Of a DNA stretch of 7,288 nt, positions 5,340 to 7,288 are shown piece by piece; position 1 is the stretch's first letter; each line of letters begins with the position of its first letter. The notes under the pieces are model-generated. The model worked only from the letters and a program-made list of their open reading frames with translations, was not told the DNA's origin and did not search any database. This DNA is from Cyanobacteriota bacterium. GTDB lineage: Bacteria; Cyanobacteriota; Cyanobacteriia; Leptolyngbyales; Leptolyngbyaceae. Where the stretch lies: the NCBI GenBank assembly GCA_027482985.1, contig JAIXVO010000440.1, forward strand, positions 1-7,288, read 5' to 3'. The translations under genes were made by a program, and so were the position numbers.

Positions 5340-6567
5340 TTGAGGCGGGACTGCCCATTGCCTGCCCGGCCAACCAGCCCGTTGTCCAGGCACTTTGGAA
5401 GTTGAACCCACCTGTAATCCCATCAATGTCCAGGATTTCGCCCGCGAGGTAAAGTCCTGGACAAATTTTGCTTTGCATCGTCTTGAAGTCCACTTCCTTC
5501 AAATCCACCCCGCCACAGGTGACGAATTCTTCTTTGAACACGCCTTTCCCTTGAATCTGATACTGTCCCTGGGTCAGTTCTTGCAGCAACAGGTTCAGGG
5601 TTTTGTTGGAGAGTTCGGCCCAGCGATCGCCCACCTGGATGCCGACAAAAGCCGTCAGTTGCTCCCACAGGCGACGCGGAATTAACACCGGACAATGCGC
5701 CACAATTGTTTTGCGGGACAGTTGCGATCGCGATGCCTGGAGATGTTGCCGTAAGGTTTCCAATTTCGACTGCGGCACCCAGTTGATCCGCAAGGTGGTC
5801 TGATAGTGGCTGGTTTGTAAGGCTCTCGCGCCCCAGGCCGAAAGTTTTAAGACGGCGGGACCACTCAAGCCCCAATGGGTAATCAGGACGGGTCCTGTTT
5901 GTTCAAACGCCACTTTGTCATCGGTTTGCAAGCGCAACTGAGCCGCATTTACCGCCACCCCGGAGAGTCCAGCCAAGCGGGGGTCAGCCAGATTGAAGGT
6001 AAAGAGTGACGGGACTGGCGGCAATACCTGATGACCGAGGGCACGGGCGATCGCGTAGCCGTGGGGACTGCTGCCCGTGGCGAGTAACAGGCGATCGCAC
6101 TCCACCATTTGCCCACCGGGTAGGTCAATGAGCCAGCCCTGCTCCTGCCGCTTGACCCGTTTCACGATCACGCCCGTCCGCACCTGCACCCCGGCTTGAT
6201 GCGCGGCCCGCATTAGGCACTCGATAATCGTCGCGGAATCATCCGAGGTGGGGAACATCCGCCCATCGGCTTCCGTTTTCAGTTCCACTCCACGAGATTG
6301 AAACCAATTCACCGTATCACTGGCTTGAAAGCGGGCAAAGGCTCCCCGCAGCGCTTTTCCCCCTCTCGGATAATTTTGTACCAGGAGGGCGGGATCAAAA
6401 CAGGCATGGGTCACATTACAGCGACCCCCACCCGATACCCGCACTTTGGCGAGGGGCTGACGACCCGCTTCCAGGAGCGTGACTCGCGCCCGCGGATTGG
6501 CTTCGGCACAGGCGATCGCCCCAAAAAAACCAGCCGCCCCACCGCCAATGACAACAACATGCACCAC
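5323..6567 (-). CDS. HI0933/YhiN-family FAD-dependent oxidoreductase
   Basis: This encodes 414 residues, the normal length for the family annotated as 'NAD(P)/FAD-dependent oxidoreductase' or 'aminoacetone oxidase family'. The true substrate is not established. The N-terminal FAD-binding motif is GGGAAGFFGA (8-17), followed by an acidic strand end in LLEAG (31-35). The family signature KVRVSGGGRCNVTH is at 41-54, LLATGSSPHG at 161-170, and the C-terminal FAD region PGLYLAGEILDIDGITGG at 370-387, then GFNFQSAWTTGWLAG. Residues 190-345 form the family's insertion domain. The start is GTG at 6567, or the adjacent GTG at 6564; no ATG fits before the FAD motif, and a weak GGGA lies upstream. It follows the phosphohexomutase gene by 24 bases, so both are probably cotranscribed. 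No signal peptide is seen; it should be cytosolic. Confidence 0.93.
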   Translation of the reverse strand: MVHVVVIGGGAAGFFGAIACAEANPRARVTLLEAGRQPLAKVRVSGGGRCNVTHACFDPALLVQNYPRGGKALRGAFARFQASDTVNWFQSRGVELKTEADGRMFPTSDDSATIIECLMRAAHQAGVQVRTGVIVKRVKRQEQGWLIDLPGGQMVECDRLLLATGSSPHGYAIARALGHQVLPPVPSLFTFNLADPRLAGLSGVAVNAAQLRLQTDDKVAFEQTGPVLITHWGLSGPAVLKLSAWGARALQTSHYQTTLRINWVPQSKLETLRQHLQASRSQLSRKTIVAHCPVLIPRRLWEQLTAFVGIQVGDRWAELSNKTLNLLLQELTQGQYQIQGKGVFKEEFVTCGGVDLKEVDFKTMQSKICPGLYLAGEILDIDGITGGFNFQSAWTTGWLAGQAMGSPASTTDHK

Positions 6568-6591
6568 GAATTTCCCAACCTGCGCTTCAAT

Positions 6592-7288
6592 TTATGCCGA
6601 TGCCTGATGTGCCCACTCTTTGGCCCAGTTCAAGGTTTCATGGACTTGATCCAGGGTCGCAGCCTCACAGTACAGCCGCAGGACGGGTTCGGTGCCACTG
6701 AATCGAATCAGCAGCCAGCGACCGTCTGCCAACCGGAATTTGTAGCCATCGATCGCCAAACAATCGGTGACTGTTAACCCGGCGATCGTGGTCAGGGGTT
6801 GGCTCTGTAACTGGTTCACCAAGCGGGCACGAGCTTCCATACTAGCAAGGTGCAGATCGATGCGATCGTAGCTGGAGCTAAAGTTCACTCGCTGTTGCAA
6901 ATCGCGATAGAGATCGGACAAATCGGCATTGAATTGGACGATCGCCTCCAGGACATACAGTGCCGAGAGGAGGGCATCCCGTTCGGGAATGTGGTTGCCA
7001 TAGCCAATCCCGCCGGATTCCTCGCCGCCAATTAACACCTGGGTCTCTAACATGCGATCGGCGATGTATTTGTAGCCGATGGGGGTTTCGTAGACGGGGA
7101 GGTGGTGCAGGGCGGCAACTTTCGGCATCAGGTCGGAGCCGCTGATGGTCTTGATGAATTCGCCTGTGAAGCCCCGATGTACCACCAGATGTTCGGTCAG
7201 GATGGGGATCAAGACCTGCGAACTGAGGAAATTGCCATAGCCATCAACTGCGGCAATGCGATCGCTGTCTCCATCAAACACCAGCCCC
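6592..7288 (-). CDS. Phosphoglucomutase/phosphomannomutase family protein (partial, C-terminal 231 residues)
   Basis: The frame is open at the right window edge, so the N-terminus, including the phosphoserine loop, is outside. The enzyme moves phosphate between C1 and C6 of a hexose through a bisphosphate intermediate. Visible from the edge inward are the metal-binding loop DGDSDR (residues 5-10 of the fragment), a sugar-binding loop GEESGG (88-93), HIPERDALLSAL (99-110), and the phosphate-binding loop RFSGTEPVLRLY (195-206) of domain 4. All C-terminal elements of the alpha-D-phosphohexomutase superfamily are present and intact. Whether glucose, mannose or both are substrates cannot be read here; cyanobacteria often carry this shorter type besides the main Pgm. 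Product supply for glycan or glycogen synthesis is inferred. The YhiN-type gene follows after 24 bases. Confidence 0.94.
   Translation of the reverse strand, partial: GLVFDGDSDRIAAVDGYGNFLSSQVLIPILTEHLVVHRGFTGEFIKTISGSDLMPKVAALHHLPVYETPIGYKYIADRMLETQVLIGGEESGGIGYGNHIPERDALLSALYVLEAIVQFNADLSDLYRDLQQRVNFSSSYDRIDLHLASMEARARLVNQLQSQPLTTIAGLTVTDCLAIDGYKFRLADGRWLLIRFSGTEPVLRLYCEAATLDQVHETLNWAKEWAHQASA

Larger units (their letters stand above)
78..7265. repeat. HIP1 palindromes (GCGATCGC), 17 copies spread through the window
   Basis: Perfect copies start at 78, 260, 623, 1531, 2116, 2838, 3451, 3778, 3927, 4271, 4731, 5623, 5724, 6047, 6091, 6512 and 7258. All fall inside coding sequence as drawn here, about one per 430 bases. 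HIP1 is the highly iterated palindrome of many cyanobacterial genomes. It contains GATC and CGATCG, the targets of widespread cyanobacterial solitary methyltransferases. The coordinates given are the span of the set, not a continuous element. Confidence 0.93.

Noticed and set aside
1..7288. Mobile element, CRISPR array or defence island
   Set aside because: No spaced repeat array, transposase, integrase or nuclease gene was found. The DNA methyltransferase has no restriction partner here, and HIP1 density is even across the window, arguing against recent transfer.

Overview
The window comes from a cyanobacterium. The clearest sign is the density of the palindrome GCGATCGC (HIP1): I count 17 perfect copies in 7.3 kb, where about 0.1 would be expected by chance in random sequence. 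Gene content agrees: a cyanobacterial winged-helix-like protein family (Npun_F0494-type, recognised from memory), a DUF433 protein, a bacterial-SH3 envelope protein, and weak or absent Shine-Dalgarno sites. I cannot name a genus. The layout is ordinary chromosome, with no transposase, integrase, phage gene, tRNA, rRNA or CRISPR array visible.

Positions 1-4347 carry five genes, all on the minus strand. In transcription order they are a solitary beta-class DNA methyltransferase (4347-3415), a small winged-helix-like protein (3200-2796), cobyric acid synthase CobQ (2725-1244), a DUF433 protein (1211-837) and the N-terminal part of a putative sugar O-methyltransferase (784 to the left edge). The gaps are 214, 70, 32 and 52 bases. 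The last four could be one transcript, but their functions look unrelated.

Positions 4348-4607 form a divergent intergenic region rich in dyad symmetry. To its right is one plus-strand gene (4608-5339) for an exported SH3 protein with a SPOR-like C-terminus. It converges on, and overlaps by 17 bases, the minus-strand HI0933/YhiN-type flavoprotein gene (6567-5323). That gene follows by 24 bases the C-terminal part of a phosphoglucomutase/phosphomannomutase gene (right edge to 6592).

CobQ belongs to late cobamide synthesis, the phosphohexomutase to sugar-phosphate metabolism, the sugar methyltransferase probably to glycan decoration, and the SH3/SPOR protein to the cell wall. I do not see a coherent new multi-gene system. 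The most interesting items are the DUF433 antitoxin-like gene without its usual toxin neighbour and with homopolymer C tracts, the solitary DNA methyltransferase in a HIP1-rich genome, and the inverted repeats in the two intergenic regions.
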